DNA from: Calonectria ilicicola
Taxonomy: Eukaryota; Ascomycota; Sordariomycetes; Hypocreales; Nectriaceae
DNA length: 64,000 nucleotides
Assembly: GCA_020809705.1 (NCBI GenBank)
Contig: CP085825.1
Span: 3,720,001 to 3,784,000 of the forward strand
Reading direction: 5' to 3'
The notes under the pieces are model-generated. The model did not search any database. It had not been told where the DNA came from and worked only from the letters and a program-made list of their open reading frames with translations. This document shows, in pieces, positions 12,791-25,883 of this stretch (the first letter of the stretch is position 1; each line of letters opens with the position of its first letter). A program made the translations under genes and the position numbers.

Positions 12791-13290
12791 AATCAACCAA
12801 GCGTAAATAAAGTCGTGTGATTTTTTGCTTGCCTAGCCTTTTTGCAAAGGTTGAATGGAGTGATGATATAGGGTGGGTGGCAAGCCAAACGGAGCTTGCG
12901 GAGGTGATGTCTTGGCGGCCCCTCCAACGGATATCGGCCTATTGGGCCCACAGTGTCAACGCCGTGGATATTCCCTCCCTCCGCCATCACCGCGCCCTGT
13001 TATCATCCAACGTTCTTCATCTGCCACCGCCCTCAGCGCTCCCTGGCCGCGGCCTCTGTCGCCGTTGTCGCCGTCCCCCGATGACATCGCCGCCGAGTTG
13101 AAATGTTGCGTTCTAGCCCGCCCTGCCTCGCCCTCGCCTTGATACCCGCGTCTTCGATTCCTGTTTTTAGATCCCAACCGACGTTACCTCGCGCCCAAGG
13201 GCCCCCCAGCTTCGAATTCACTACCCCACGCATCTTGATTCTCGACCCTTGACGACCTACTTCTGCCAACAGCGACAACGCGCCACCGCC

Positions 13291-14962
13291 ATGGCGACGT
13301 CTACGACCCCGGGCGCCGGCATGATTGCTTTGTTGTTGGCTATTTTTGCCTGCGCCTTCACGACTGTTTTCGCCGACGACGGAGTATCCACAACACCCGA
13401 AGCTGATGTTCCAGAATGGATTTCTATAAACGCCATGCAGCTCACGCTCTCAACCGACGATGGCACTTGGTCACCGTTGCAGTTTACTGTTGTTCCCCTA
13501 ACAGAAAGTCTTGGCGTGAACAGCACAAATGGACAAGTTCGCGATGTATGTGGCGGCGATGTAGTCAGGATGGATTTGAAAATGCTAACTTTACGCCAAG
13601 ATTGTTCGCATCGATGGCAGAATCATTGCAGCAAACACGTCCAACTATAACAAGATTACTGGCAGCAATGATGTGGCATACTTGTCGTGTGATGGTTCCA
13701 GCGGTGATTCCTACATCGACCCAGACAAGATGCTCAATGACTTGATGGATGTCAAGCCCAAAGCCATTGTGCTCTACTCCACAAGCAAAAATTGGTGTTC
13801 GCTTGATCCAACACCCACCGGAAACATGTATTCAAGCATTCTATCAATGGCCGACAGTGCGGAGGCTTCACAGGCGCTCGCATCCCTGACTTCAACCAGC
13901 TCCGGCGCAAACGTGAAAGTCGCTATCGTTGGCAATACGACAAATAACACTGGCAACGAATCCACTAGCTCCGGTAGAAATAATCCAGCAGTTGCAATGA
14001 GTATTTTGTATAGCATCACTGGACTCATTACATTACTCTTTGCCATCATTATTATAACAGGTGCGGTGCGAGCCCACCGTTACCCAGAGAGATATGGTCC
14101 GCGACGGGCTGTTCATGGGCAGCCACGCCAAAGCAGAGCCAAGGGCCTGGCGAGAGCAGTCCTGGACACTATCCCTATCGTAAAATTTGGAAACCAGACA
14201 CCTGCTAAACCCGATCCCGAGCTTGAGCTGGACGCGACCACCAATGATGGGAACGACCATGTAACGCAGCGCACAGCGTCTAACCTTAGCGAGTCTCATC
14301 GAGCTGAGGCAACGCCAGCTACTAGAGTAGACAACGACGGGGTCTCCTCAGGAGGTCGAGATCTGGCTACACCCACGTCTCAGCCTAGCAGCCCTGATGG
14401 TCCCACTGGTGAGGAGGGAAATAACTTGGGGTGTACCATCTGTACCGAAGATTTCAAGGTGGGCGAGGATGTTAGAGTTCTGCCCTGCCGACACCAGTTT
14501 CACCCAGCATGTATTGATCCTTGGCTCATCAACGTGTCTGGAACATGTCCACTATGGTAAGCCTCGGATCCGGACCGTGATTTCTTTACTGTGTTGCTAA
14601 CGCTATCCTGCAGTCGATACGATCTTCGTCCTGAGCAGCCCGCCACATCCGAGGGAGGTACAAGCGAAAGGCCGAATGATCTGCCACCCCCCTTGGCTCT
14701 CGAGGGCGTTGAGAATGATGCCCCTCACCTATCACACCGCAACCGCCTGTCTCGCATCTTTGATATTAATAGGCTGCGCCAGGCCACGGTTGAGGAGCAA
14801 ATGGAGGCGCTCAGGCGGATGCGAGCGGAGGCTGTTGAGTCGGATCGCCAGGCCGCCTCGGAGGGCGAGTCTCGAGGCCAGAGCGCGCCGTTGACGGCTA
14901 AGCTCAAAGAGAGGTTCCGCATTCGCACACGCGCTCAGGCAGCCGAGGATCGAGATGGTTAG
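13291..14962 (+). CDS. PA-TM-RING type E3 ubiquitin ligase
   Basis: Three exons, 13291..13545, 13601..14556 and 14614..14962, encode 519 residues. The start is the ATG in CACCGCCATGG. The order is a signal peptide (about 1-28, ending Val-Phe-Ala), a lumenal region resembling a protease-associated domain (about 40-200), one membrane span (about 216-240), a disordered linker, then a RING-H2 finger at 363-404 with C363, C366, C381, H383, H386, C389, C401 and C404. The last RING Cys codon is split by intron 2, which supports that junction. Proteins of this architecture sit in endosome, Golgi or vacuole membranes and ubiquitinate membrane cargo through the cytosolic RING. The C-terminal tail after the RING is charged (RMRAEAVESDRQ). 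The specific substrate cannot be read from sequence. Confidence 0.92.
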
Positions 14963-17900
14963 AAACAATGTGTACCGCTAGCTGGGCGGGTAGATGGAGC
15001 TATGGGCAGCCCGAAAGTCCTTTCTCCTGAGTGGGATAAGGGGTCTTGATCAAGGGAGGACTGTTTCTTGACAGAACAGTACTGACGGGCGCTCTCTCTC
15101 CTTGCCCCTAAACCCTCATTTCCTTTTTTCGTCAAGTTTCAACGGCCATTTCATACTTGTTCGGAGGCTTAGGCCTCTGGAAATCACTGAACATATATCA
15201 CGAACGGCAAGGAGCGAAGGGAAATTGCTTTGGATGAGGCGTTTTGTGGTGCAAGATGTTTTAATGTACCTACGGGTCGATCAATTGGGCAGCATCGTTT
15301 GGCGTTTCGGTCGATTTGTGCAATAAGGATTTGATTGGATTTGCGAAAGGGACCGGTGTCCTCGGACTCCGGCAATGGTTGGATGGGTAGTGCTCTTGCC
15401 GAGTGGTCGGATAGGCCACGACGTGCAATGGTGGCGGCTTAACCTGCCCCGGAGCTTAGATTCCCGAGATGTGGTGTTCATATTCACTCTCCTGTCGGAA
15501 GAGATGATCGCGATGGCACGGGCAAACCGATGGTTAGCGGGATCGATGATGATATCGCAAGGCACGGGAGACGGAGGTGTGGAGGACGGACTGAAGTCTC
15601 GACTGGCTAATACCAATTCTCATTCACCAATGTCATATTCAACGGCTAGGACTATCGTATCTGGGGCTCAGGCCCATGCTTTCCGCCCAACACCACGGCT
15701 GTTCCCATGTATGCCTGGCCGTAGTTAAGTGCCACTGATGGTGATTTTGAGCTACATTGAGTCATGATGAGTAGTGAAGGGCTTGACAGGGGCGGTGCAC
15801 GTGAGACAGCGTACATCTGAGCTAGTGACCAGCCGTGTGCAGGGACGATTGGATCAATCTTGAAGTGGCATCGTGAAAACTTGGGAGCGAGGATGTGACT
15901 ACTGTGCGGCAGCGTTCCGGTGGACCGCTCGGAGAGGGCTCGTGCGGACATTTTACCCACATCAAGGCAACGCAATTCGGTGGGGTCTCGATCGCTGCGA
16001 TGTGAGTAGTGAGTGCTTTGAGTTGAATACGCCAAGCCCAAAGAGGATGGGGGCCATTAATGGGATGAATTTCCTCCGACCTCTGGGTCTAAACTAACGC
16101 CGGGTGGGCACTTGCTGGCTTGGTAACAAACTGTCGGAAAAATCCAGAGGTAGCATCTTTGCATCATGGCTTAGCTCGAGGGAGCAAATTAAGAATTCCA
16201 GTTATTAGTGCTTAGATACAAGCCACGAAGCCATTCACACCAAAGCTTGGTCTAGTAGGTGCCAATGAAGCCGATGGGAGCGATTTGATAATGGCTCAGG
16301 GCCACCAGAGTGCTCAGACACGGAAGTGCTTTCCCAAGCGCCTCTTTTCTTGGAGCGTCCGAGCATGCTGAGATGGTCGGGAGGAGACAACGGGCCAAAC
16401 GTGGATGCTCTCAGGCTGGGCATGGCCAGCCAGGTCTTTCACAAGGTTCAGCTGGAGGAGCTCTGGGCGGCTGGATGGGCACGATGAGCACAGAGCACAG
16501 ACTCTTGTCATACGTAAACGTTAGGGATGGTTTATCTGGCGTTTCCAATCGAGCCGCCGCGACGAATCCGTCAGTGCTGTGGCGTTTAGGGATTTGGAAT
16601 CATAGGCTGAGCTCCAAAACAGACACACATGTATGCAGCGTTGACGTGGCGGGACAAGGCTGGCAGCGGGACAAATGACGCAAGGGTATCTGAGAGCTGT
16701 GGACCAGTATTAACTCGATATTGTTTCTCCCAAATGAGACGTTTGAAATGCATGCTGCTCAATGCTGAAATGGGGCCAAGTGTGTCCGATATACACACGA
16801 TGATCGCCTGCACGGCTGTAGTGATCCTTGACGGGATGCGCTTCTGACACGTTGGGCTTCTAGAAGGGCAGCGAGGCGTCAGCGTGATCGCCGGGTAACA
16901 CAAATGTCTTGTCCTCCTCGACCTCTGAATGGACCAATGTCATTTGATTCAAACTGGTGGTGTGCAATAGTGTTTTGACGGCGCAGCGCGACCCCTGGCC
17001 CGACACCAAGAAAAATGGCCGTAGTTTGGCTCTAGTCAAGACTGGATGCTGAGGAACCAAGGTGGAGCGGACCAATCGGCACCTGGTCTGCATATGGGAG
17101 CGGGGACATTGGGATCGGGATCGACACAGGGGACTACGCGTTGGTACTCGGCAATACTTTAGTCCAGACCCAAGGAACCAGGGCCCCGGCCCACCCCCAG
17201 GCTCGCTTTCTTGCTGTCGTTGGGACGCATTGTTTAGTGACCAGCCAGCCCCAAGCAACTACCCAAAAAAACAATAGCGTTTGTCCTACCAGCCCGTCAC
17301 GGCCAACCATCACTCGCATTGTTACGAGGGCTCGAGCTTATCACCGGGGTCGACATTCGGTAAAGCGGGCCGACTTTGACACTTGGCTCGCAAGTGCATT
17401 GATGGGATTTGCCGCCCGGTGCCGATCAAGTCTGAATAGGCAAGGCTACACAAGCGGATGCACATCCCACTGGTGCTCCAAGCTTCATTTGGCCGCGCTG
17501 GTGATTTGCCCGTTACCTGGGTCTTCCTTGCTGTCGCCACATCTCAAATGTGGAGTGGGACCTGTCATTGATGCACAAAGGAAAGACAATTCACATGAAA
17601 CACAGTGGACGAATAGGTTCCCGATCCGGGCAGATGGGTGATAAGTGGCACGCCGGGGACCCATTGAGTGGTGGGGAGCTGATGACCTGGAGAAGATCCC
17701 CGGTGTGCAAAGTTTGTGTCTATCTAGGGCACCGCCAAAGGGACCGGAGCTGACCTGTCCGGAGGGAGAGCTTGGGTCAGGACGGCTGATAGCGGGAGCA
17801 TCGGGAGCATCGGAGGAGATGTGAGCACACGGCTATGAATCCGGGAGTCGGCGCGATTGCTCTAGAGAGTGGCTATACCGCAGACATTGCACACCAACGA

Positions 17901-20900
17901 TAACGCATTTCGCTTCCATCGTCCTCGTCAACAGTCCAATCCAAGTTGGTATCTACTAAATAACGATCAACCCGCCGCACAGAATTTGGGGATTGATTAA
18001 AGTTGGGTTGCGATGAACCATTTGCCCAACTAGGAAAGCCATGGGATCGAGGTTGGCAAGTGACCGGCGGGAGCCAGGTCCAAGAGGGAAAATGATGAGC
18101 GAGACAGAGACAGGAATGGATGGTGATGACGGCTCAGCGGCTGCCCACGGACCCGAGCCACGACGCCGTCGAACTCACGCACATGCACACGCACATGCAT
18201 CCGCATTGGAGCGGCACATGTCTTTGATGCCCAACCTCTGTCTTGAATGGGCGCTGCTTTTGTCCAGCTTCTCCCGCTTTTCTTTTCCCGTCTTTCTTGT
18301 GCGACAACAGAGACCGACGGCGCGTCGATCATCTGCACATCGGAAAGCGGGGGAACTAGCGATGGTGACAAGGTCGCTATCAACCCTGGTGAGACGAAAG
18401 ACGTTGAAGACGGTGGTTACAAGGCCAGGAATTACAACGAAATGACCGCAAATTACGTGTTAGGGGTCGCTTACAAGCAAAAGAAACTTTGGCGATAAAA
18501 AAAAAAGGCACCAGTGCAGCAGAATCAGCCAAGAATGGTATCCGACCCCGTCAATCACCACTACTTGAACATGGTGGTAATTGACGGAGCTGCACCCGTG
18601 GAGGGCGTAAATGTCTCTCCCAACATTGAGAAGTGCGCCAGACCGGTTGTATCACCAACTACCACTTTAGGCAGGGAGAGAGAAATGTGGCTAGCTTCGG
18701 AGCAGTGACTATGGGGCTTGAAACCACTACGCAATACGCGTCGCTGCTGTCTCTCTCTCAACCTGTTAGCCCAACCAGTCACCGGTTTTGTAGCTGCAAA
18801 CCTCAGAGCCACACTGTGGTTGTTGCGACTGAGCAGTGACACTAGATCCAGATCCCCTTTCAGCTGCATTCAGACCGTGTTTCAACCAACGGGGCTGAAG
18901 GCCGTCCGTTGAACTGCCAGCATCGGATTTTCGCTGTGCGTTTTTGTGCCCAATGCCAGCGTCGCGCTTGTAGAAGCGGCTCGCGGGCTGCTGCAGCGAT
19001 CGCACCGTTCTCAATCAAACCCACAGCTTTCTCCTCTTTTTCTTTTCTTTTCTTTCCCTGTATTTGCTTCTTTCCCATAGTTCACAAACCAGGATCGAGG
19101 AAAACAGGATGAGAAAAAAAAACAAAAAAACAAGCAAAACAGGTTCAGTGCAAGCGAGATAGCGTCCTCCTTCGGGGCTGCTAAATGGCCAGAGCTTTCT
19201 CATCTGTTTCTTTTTTCTGCTCACGTCAAACAGGGCTGTTCCCCGTCGCCTTCACCATCCCCTCACCATTGACCCCTGGCGAATACATCTGATAGCCAAT
19301 ATGGGTGCGCGATGCGACTTACTGATAGCGTCGGCTGCCTGACCCACTGGCTTTCACCTCATCATCTACTGTTAGCTATTCTCAGAGTGATGCCATCCTG
19401 GCAAGATCCACAATTTATTGCTGAACCAAAGGTTAGTCCGTCTCTGAACGGAGTAGTGTCTTTTTTGGCATTGTGCTCGAGGCACTACAGTAGAAACCGG
19501 TCTGATTGAAACAAGGATAGCCCTCTTGTCAAACCTGGTGCGGGCTGGCAAGTCCCGTAGTGCCCGATGACTCGTGCGAGCTGGAAGATCGATCCGACCG
19601 ATTTTTTTCCTTTCAATTGACGGACAGCAACATATGCAGCAATAAATCTCCGGCTTTTGGCCCTTAACTGGGCGCCCCAACGCAACGCCGCTGAAATGTC
19701 AAGGCGAATTAACTATGAGGTCGAAGTACTAAGATGGAGAGATACTATGCTATCTAGAACCAAGCCTAAAAGAGAGCACCCATATGCCTTGCCGATGTTG
19801 GCAGGGTGGCCATGAGGAAAAAGTAACGGTTACAGAAGCAACGAAAAAGAAAATGAAGGGGCGATGTATCGCTGCCGTCACTGGACCCTTGCTTTTCCCT
19901 CATTGTCTCGACTGGGCGGCTGCATGGCTGTGGCTGAAAGGCTGACTGGTCGCAAGGGTAGCAAAGCATTTACTGGCGCCAAGTGAACGTCATCGAGCAT
20001 TGAGGGCACAAAATGGACATGCCTCGCTTGCTGTTGGCATCTCCACATCGCGAGAGTCAAACAAGGTCCCCTCGAAGAAAAAAGAAAAGACACCCAAATG
20101 ATCATCGGATCTCCTTTGAGATGTGGGTCACTGGCGATCAAATCTAGCTCTGAGCCTGCTTGGAAGCTGAATTTGGCCGGTTGCATCCCAAACCGGCCCC
20201 CTTACACAGACTTTCTTTTCCAGAGAGCCAAGAGAGAAAACCAACCATTCAAAGTCAAAGTCCCCTATCCCAGCTTTGCCTCCACCTATGCAATGCCACG
20301 GCCAGATCGTGGCGTGGGGAGCCCCTCTTTCATCAATAGCGCTGCCTAGCTCATACTAGAGGCGCTGGGGTGGCGGCCTGGAAACCCTCCCTGTGGACTC
20401 GCGGGGATGGTCGGGACTCGAGGCCTTAGCACTCAATGGCTATTGTGATTTGTCAACGGCAGCAGCGAGGACTGCTCTCTTTGGTCGAGCCGCGGGCCAA
20501 CAAGCCGCATGTGTGTACTTGTTTGGGGCAGAAGAGTATGTCGCTGCCGCTGCCGCTGCTGCATAGCGACCCATTTTCTCCGTCGCCGCCCTCTTATGCA
20601 TGACGGAGGCGTCGGCCGCTGGCAGTTCTTGTTTCTTCTGGCTCGCTGCTATTCATCGGTTATCGGGGAACGGTGTCTGTGCCCTAACTACGCCACTAAT
20701 GTGTGCAGGTGCGTGTGACATTGCCAATAGCCCCTAGCTGCTGTCTTGTGTTTTTTTTGCTTCTCTCACCCGCCTTGCTTGACATGTCTCACAACCAGTC
20801 TCGCGGAAGCACGGCATACCACGCGGGATATCTGGAGGTGAGGAGGAAGCGAGCAGACGGTTCATGACGGGCTGGGAGGGGTCAGAGGAACATCGTCGAT

Positions 20901-22704
20901 TCGATCTTTGGCCGATGATTGACCATATTGAATGATATATCACTAGCTCGTCCGCTGTCACCATGACGATCGAATCCGTGTGCTGCGACATCCATCTCAC
21001 TCCAGCAATAAATTGCCTTCTTGTTTAATATCCATCATAAATCAACTTCCTGCATCGGGATTTTGGCGCTCTCGTACTTGTTGGGGAGACACCAGCCTCA
21101 CCTCACACACCAGAGTGAGTACCTACATTATACCTAGTGAAAAAGGGCGCAATAGTATCTTGGCTTTTTTGGTAACGCCATCATTACGCTTTGATCATCT
21201 TCCCTTTACACATCTGGCCACGACCCGGCCAAACATCCCGGTGCTCTTTTGAGGGAAAATAAACGAGCGCCACGAGAGCCACTGCCAGCAGAACGAGCAT
21301 CACCACGTCCGTGGGCAGACGCTATCTCACAGCTCGCCTGCTCCCGACCGACGACACCGAAATTCTGCAGATAGGCTTAGACTCGGTGGGAAAGCCTCTC
21401 TTTTGTTGCATGAGACCACTTGGGCCAACGAGCAGAATCGCTGTTGCACCATATCTTTTTTCAGAGCCTGGATATAACTTCAACCACCATCCAACCCATC
21501 TCGTCTCCCTTCCCCAGTCAGCCACCAATACCACCGCCCCGCTAGAGAGCAAAAGGGTTAAGGAGAAAAAGAAATATACACACACGACGCTGTCAAAACT
21601 GGAAAGGATCACTCACCACTCGTACCACTTGCACCCCAAAGACTCGGGCGTACCTGCGTTGTCACTGCCCCCGATCCATTCCAATCGCCGCCACGCGCTC
21701 AGCACCACCCCCTCAAGGGCCAGTTCGAACAGCACCGGGCCCAAACGTTGCTTTGCGCACTAGGCACAAGACGACCTCACCTAGACCTGGAGGCTGGACC
21801 TCGACCCCAAGGCCAAGCTGTGCTAAAGCAAGACGGCACTACGTCCACGTACCTTTTGCATTGGCACCAAGCTTATCCCGGGGCACATCTACACGCCACG
21901 ACCAACTCTATCGTAATTGCGAATTCCCGTCTAGGGCCCCCTACCCAACCAAACTTGTGCCCCAGGATCTTGCCGTTTCTTCGCTTCCCATACTTTTTAC
22001 TTGGGCCCTCACTCTCTTCTCCATTCCTCATTCCTCACACCTCATTCCTTTCCCTCTCTTTCGCTTCCTTTCGCTTCATACACGCAGAGTGGGCACCAGG
22101 CCAACTACTTTACCACCCCATCTCGCCAGAAAAAAAACCTTCCTACACCGAGGATCCGTATTTCAGTTTCAAGGTCTGTTTCGCTCCACCAGGCCGCCCG
22201 TTTCGCTTGGCCGTCATCAAGTCTACACACAGACGCACACCCGCCTCCTCCCCGGGGAAGCTCAAGTCTGGGCACAGACTTCTCTCTCTGTCGGCCTCTT
22301 AGCTCGACTGGCCCGCGGTCTAAGCCGCCCGGTGCAATCGCCTTGACCTTCTGTCCTCTGTCCAGCACGCCCCTTCGTCGCACACTGGGCCTCCTGTTTT
22401 CTGATGCTGTTTCTGTGCCTTGCTAGCACTCAAACTCACACGCCCCTCTGACTGTCTCGATTGCGGCCTGTCCCGAAAGTCTCCTGGAACTGACTCAAAG
22501 TTAACCATCGCTCCCCACTCTCCGTTACCTCATCCTCTCTTTATTAATACTGGCCGTCCCGCCCGGGTGCCCCTGTCCCTCGTCTGTTTGTGTGTGCGAC
22601 TACGGGACTTACATTGGGATTTCCATCCATCAAGCAAAGGTCGACGACATACCATTCGAGCAAAATATATCCGCCGGCGCCGACGTACCTTCCCAACAAC
22701 CACC
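14963..22704. other. 7.7-kb intergenic region, no recognised gene
   Basis: No domain-bearing or splice-consistent gene was found on either strand. The final 1.5 kb (about 21,100-22,700) is strongly C/T-rich and looks like the promoter and long 5' leader of the membrane-protein gene at 22,705. Its low stop density produces three overlapping open frames of 140-197 codons that are compositional artefacts. The large size suggests room for long non-coding RNA or distal regulatory DNA, which is unproven. Confidence 0.55.
21960..22110 (+). promoter_or_regulatory. Pyrimidine-rich leader/promoter tract
   Basis: Dense CTTTCC, CATTCCT and CTCTCTTC repeats upstream of the 7-span membrane gene. Polypyrimidine tracts like this mark transcription start regions of many filamentous fungal genes. 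No TATA box was assigned. Confidence 0.35.
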
Positions 22705-24529
22705 ATGGCTCCGCCTATGATGTTCGATTTTGACGATCGCGATATCACCCACACCGTGAAGGGTGCTCGTGTCCCCATTGGCGGCGATGTTATGGGTCTA
22801 ATCGTGGCCATGGCCTCCATCGCAGTCCTTTCTATTTGTCTCTGTCAGTAATCCATATCGTATCCGCATTCACCACGACGACCCGACTCCGATCCATCTC
22901 TCAAGGCGCCACAGAAATTAAATAAACTGTTGCTAACCGGCCCCGACAGACCAAAGAATCTCAGCCATCAGAGTCTGGTCCAACTTACCTGCAGTTGTTT
23001 GGCGTAAGTCGACTCCTCAATGGATGGCAGCGATCGCATTCGGGAACTAAGGATTGATCACAGTTACTCTCGCAATCTACATCGACTCATTTGCTTTCGT
23101 CATCGTCACAACCCTTTTGCAGCAAATTTGGGGTCTCAATTCCAGCTATACACTATGTCACGGCGGCATCTTGCTTTGTCTTGTTTGCTATCTCACAACC
23201 AAGGTCAGTGGTGTGTCATGGTTCATTTAAAATAATGGTGTGCTAACTCAATTCACAGATTGTAAGCTATTCCTCAAGCGCAGGTTTGCGAAGTTCTGGT
23301 GGCTAACTGTAGATCAAGATGATTTACTTCTTCCTGGTTGAGAAAGCTGTAAGTATTTATTCACCGGATAATCCCATTCATATTCTAACCATCCACAGCA
23401 CATTATCCGAAGCAACGGACGAAAGCGCCTGCAGTCCAAGCTGTACTGCTTCAACTCATTTGGTATGCTTGGTATTTACTGTGTGGTCGCAGTGCTCAAC
23501 TTCATCTTGTAAGATGCACTCCCAAGACACCTTCTCATCGAAGCACTCCAGCTAATCCGCCTCACAGCCGAATCGCCAAGATCAACGAGAATGGAGTTTG
23601 CATTATTGGCATGCAGAGCATCTCTATGATTCCGCTCATTTCTTTTGATGCTGTTGTGAACATCTACCTCACCATTCTTTTCCTCATTCCCTTAAGAAGT
23701 AAGCCACCTTGTTCATCCAGAGAAAACAACCAGCTGACATTTCTCCAGACCTTTACTCGTTCAAGAACATGCCCCAGAGCGCAGCCAACACACGTCTTCG
23801 AACCGTCGCATTCCGAACCTTTATTGGATCTTGCTGTACTCTGATAAGCAGTGTGGTGTATGAGTCAAGCATCCAAGACTACGCAAACTAAATGCACTAA
23901 CATGCGTCATAGTAACCTAACAGTCCTGATGGCCCTGAACGGTGAGCCCGGCTGGGTGTGCCTCATGTGCTGTAACTCTGATGGTTCGTATTTGCATCAC
24001 ATGCTACCATGTTCTCCAACTGACTTTTCAAACAGTCCTTTTCTCCGCACTGGTCATTCAATGGGTCACATCCAAGGATAATGCTGGATCTGGCACGAGC
24101 CAGAGCGGCACGAACCACAACTACCCCAGCGAGAACAACCGAGCGGCCCGGGATCCTCTCGCCTCTGGTCACCAGATGAAGAGTATGCCACCTGCACCTC
24201 CCTCTCCTCAGGGCACTGATGCTGAGGTCTCCCTTGTTGCCACTGCCACTGCCCAGTCATCTGATGATGGCCGCGATATCGACATGGCCAAGGTATCCAG
24301 CACTGGTGCCGGCGGCGCTGTCGTTGTTACCACCACCATCCACCGCCAGAGCCGTCCTACCAGCGGATTCGGACACGACCCCGACAACAAGACCATAGAT
24401 TCCGACGACGACCTAACCTACGGTTATCCTCCCCGTCCCACGAGCTACGGAGTAAACGGCCGTCACGATGGACCCGAGCCCCCACGAACGCGCATTACCG
24501 GCGGAAAAGGTGGACACGGCCGCAATTAA
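22705..24529 (+). CDS. Seven-span integral membrane protein, function unknown
   Basis: Ten exons: 22705..22843, 22950..23003, 23064..23203, 23259..23261 (a 3-nt microexon), 23319..23348, 23399..23508, 23568..23698, 23749..23857, 23913..23983 and 24036..24529. All join in frame to give 426 residues. Seven hydrophobic segments are visible within the first ~270 residues, starting VMGLIVAMASIAVL and ending near VLFSALVIQWVTSKD. Between them are the motifs FLVEKAHIIR and GEPGWVCLMCCN. A polar cytosolic-looking tail of about 155 residues follows, rich in Pro, Ser and Asp and ending in a basic Gly-rich stretch. A short N-terminus, seven spans and a long tail make a receptor-like topology, but I see no named GPCR signature. 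I recall similar uncharacterised proteins across Pezizomycotina. Without the microexon the protein still reads in frame, one residue shorter. Confidence 0.85.
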
Positions 24530-25883
24530 ATAGTCAGACGATCTTTGTACACTTGCTGTGGACTCGGTCCTTTTTGCGTACGGCGTTTTGCCATGTTGGT
24601 TTGAATATGGGTCATCTTATTTTTAATTCCTGATCCAGTCCGGCAGAGAAACGGAGTTGGGGCGGCGGTGGCGTTTTGTCGCTGGTGTTTTTATTTATTC
24701 TTTTCCTTCATTTGTAAACCCTTGGATCTATTTATTGTTTTACGCGCAAGGCCAGCCCGATATCAGGGCTAGATGGAGAGCTATCAGTGCTCGTGGAGTT
24801 GGAAAGTGTTCATAATGGAATTCTTATGGAGGGAGAAAAAGGACGGGATTGATCCCCGAGCGAGTCTGGAAATGCTGGTCTTTTGGATCACTGTCAGTTG
24901 GATACCCAATATACATACATACACCACCAAGAACAGAAATAACAATTACATATTTCAAATGCAAACCCACGCCTCTCCTGTGTTCAGAGTTCCTTTGGTA
25001 AGATACGAGGAGGAAGTGCATCCAAGCAAATCGAGAGGTGTTGCTGTGTTGTTGTCTATCAAAACGGTTGCGCCCACACGGCACAGTGCTGACCACGTGG
25101 AGAAGGTCTCACTTGGAAACAAGCCTAGAATAGAAGCACGCCATATGCATGTTGCTAGGGCGGCTGGTCCCTCCTCTGGTTGACTAAATCCATTCCAACA
25201 AAGCACAGAACAATGAATTGTTTCCTTCTCGAATCTTTTTTTTTATCAGCCTAAAACATTCATAATCGGCAAGGCGTGGAGGACTAGGAAACACACGGGC
25301 CAAGTGTTCCGCTCCACACCGGTTTAGGATGAAGCAGACCAAGCTTTTCAATGATCTCCGTCCGTCTCAGCCCTGCCAGGGTCCGAGACACAGGTGAGGT
25401 TGCAAGAGATTATCCACGGATCGTGTCGCATCCTCTTGACCAAAATTCGAAACGAGGCCGTAAATTTGACCAACAGCTTTGAGGGAACACAGCATCAAGG
25501 CACTACATCGCAGGCACAGAGATTGGCCAATTGTCGTTGTCATTCCCATCGTCACTTGCAAGAGTCAAGGCATTCACGTCACTCAAAGAACAATGCACAC
25601 GAAAGATTTGGGAATTGAATGTTTATTCATGGTATAGTTTTTTTTTTACACAGGAAAGTCTAAATCCCCCAAAAATAGGTAAGCAAACCACCACGCAGGT
25701 CACACCGGAGCCCGCCGCATAGATTGCCTCAAAGATATGTACAGTGAAGAGCCGACATGCGCCACTTTGCAATGACCGAGTATTCTCAGGCAACCCTTGG
25801 TTCCCAAGTACCCTGGTCAACTATTGGGTATCCCCTAGCGATTGTACAAGAAGTCAAATGCGAGTTGTCTTGCATTGCGCTGC
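24530..25883. other. Convergent 3' region
   Basis: This lies between the stop codons of the 7-span gene (+) and the glucanase (-). It contains T-rich and TTTATT stretches (24,610-24,740) expected of 3' ends, and no gene. The 136-codon open frame at 24,773-25,183 has no domain and is treated as chance. Confidence 0.6.

Larger units (their letters stand above)
8553..13290. other. Long intergenic region with no recognised gene
   Basis: The first part (to about 10.5 kb) is GC-rich and the rest to about 12.8 kb is AT-rich. No frame shows a known domain or a plausible spliced gene. The longest frame, 9513-10244, reads through a tetranucleotide repeat. The last few hundred bases (12,960-13,290) are C-rich, as expected for the promoter and leader of the RING gene. 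Confidence 0.55.

Noticed and set aside
21748..22426. Three overlapping open frames of 141-197 codons in the C/T-rich leader
   Set aside because: Three frames open at once is a sign of stop-poor pyrimidine composition, not coding.
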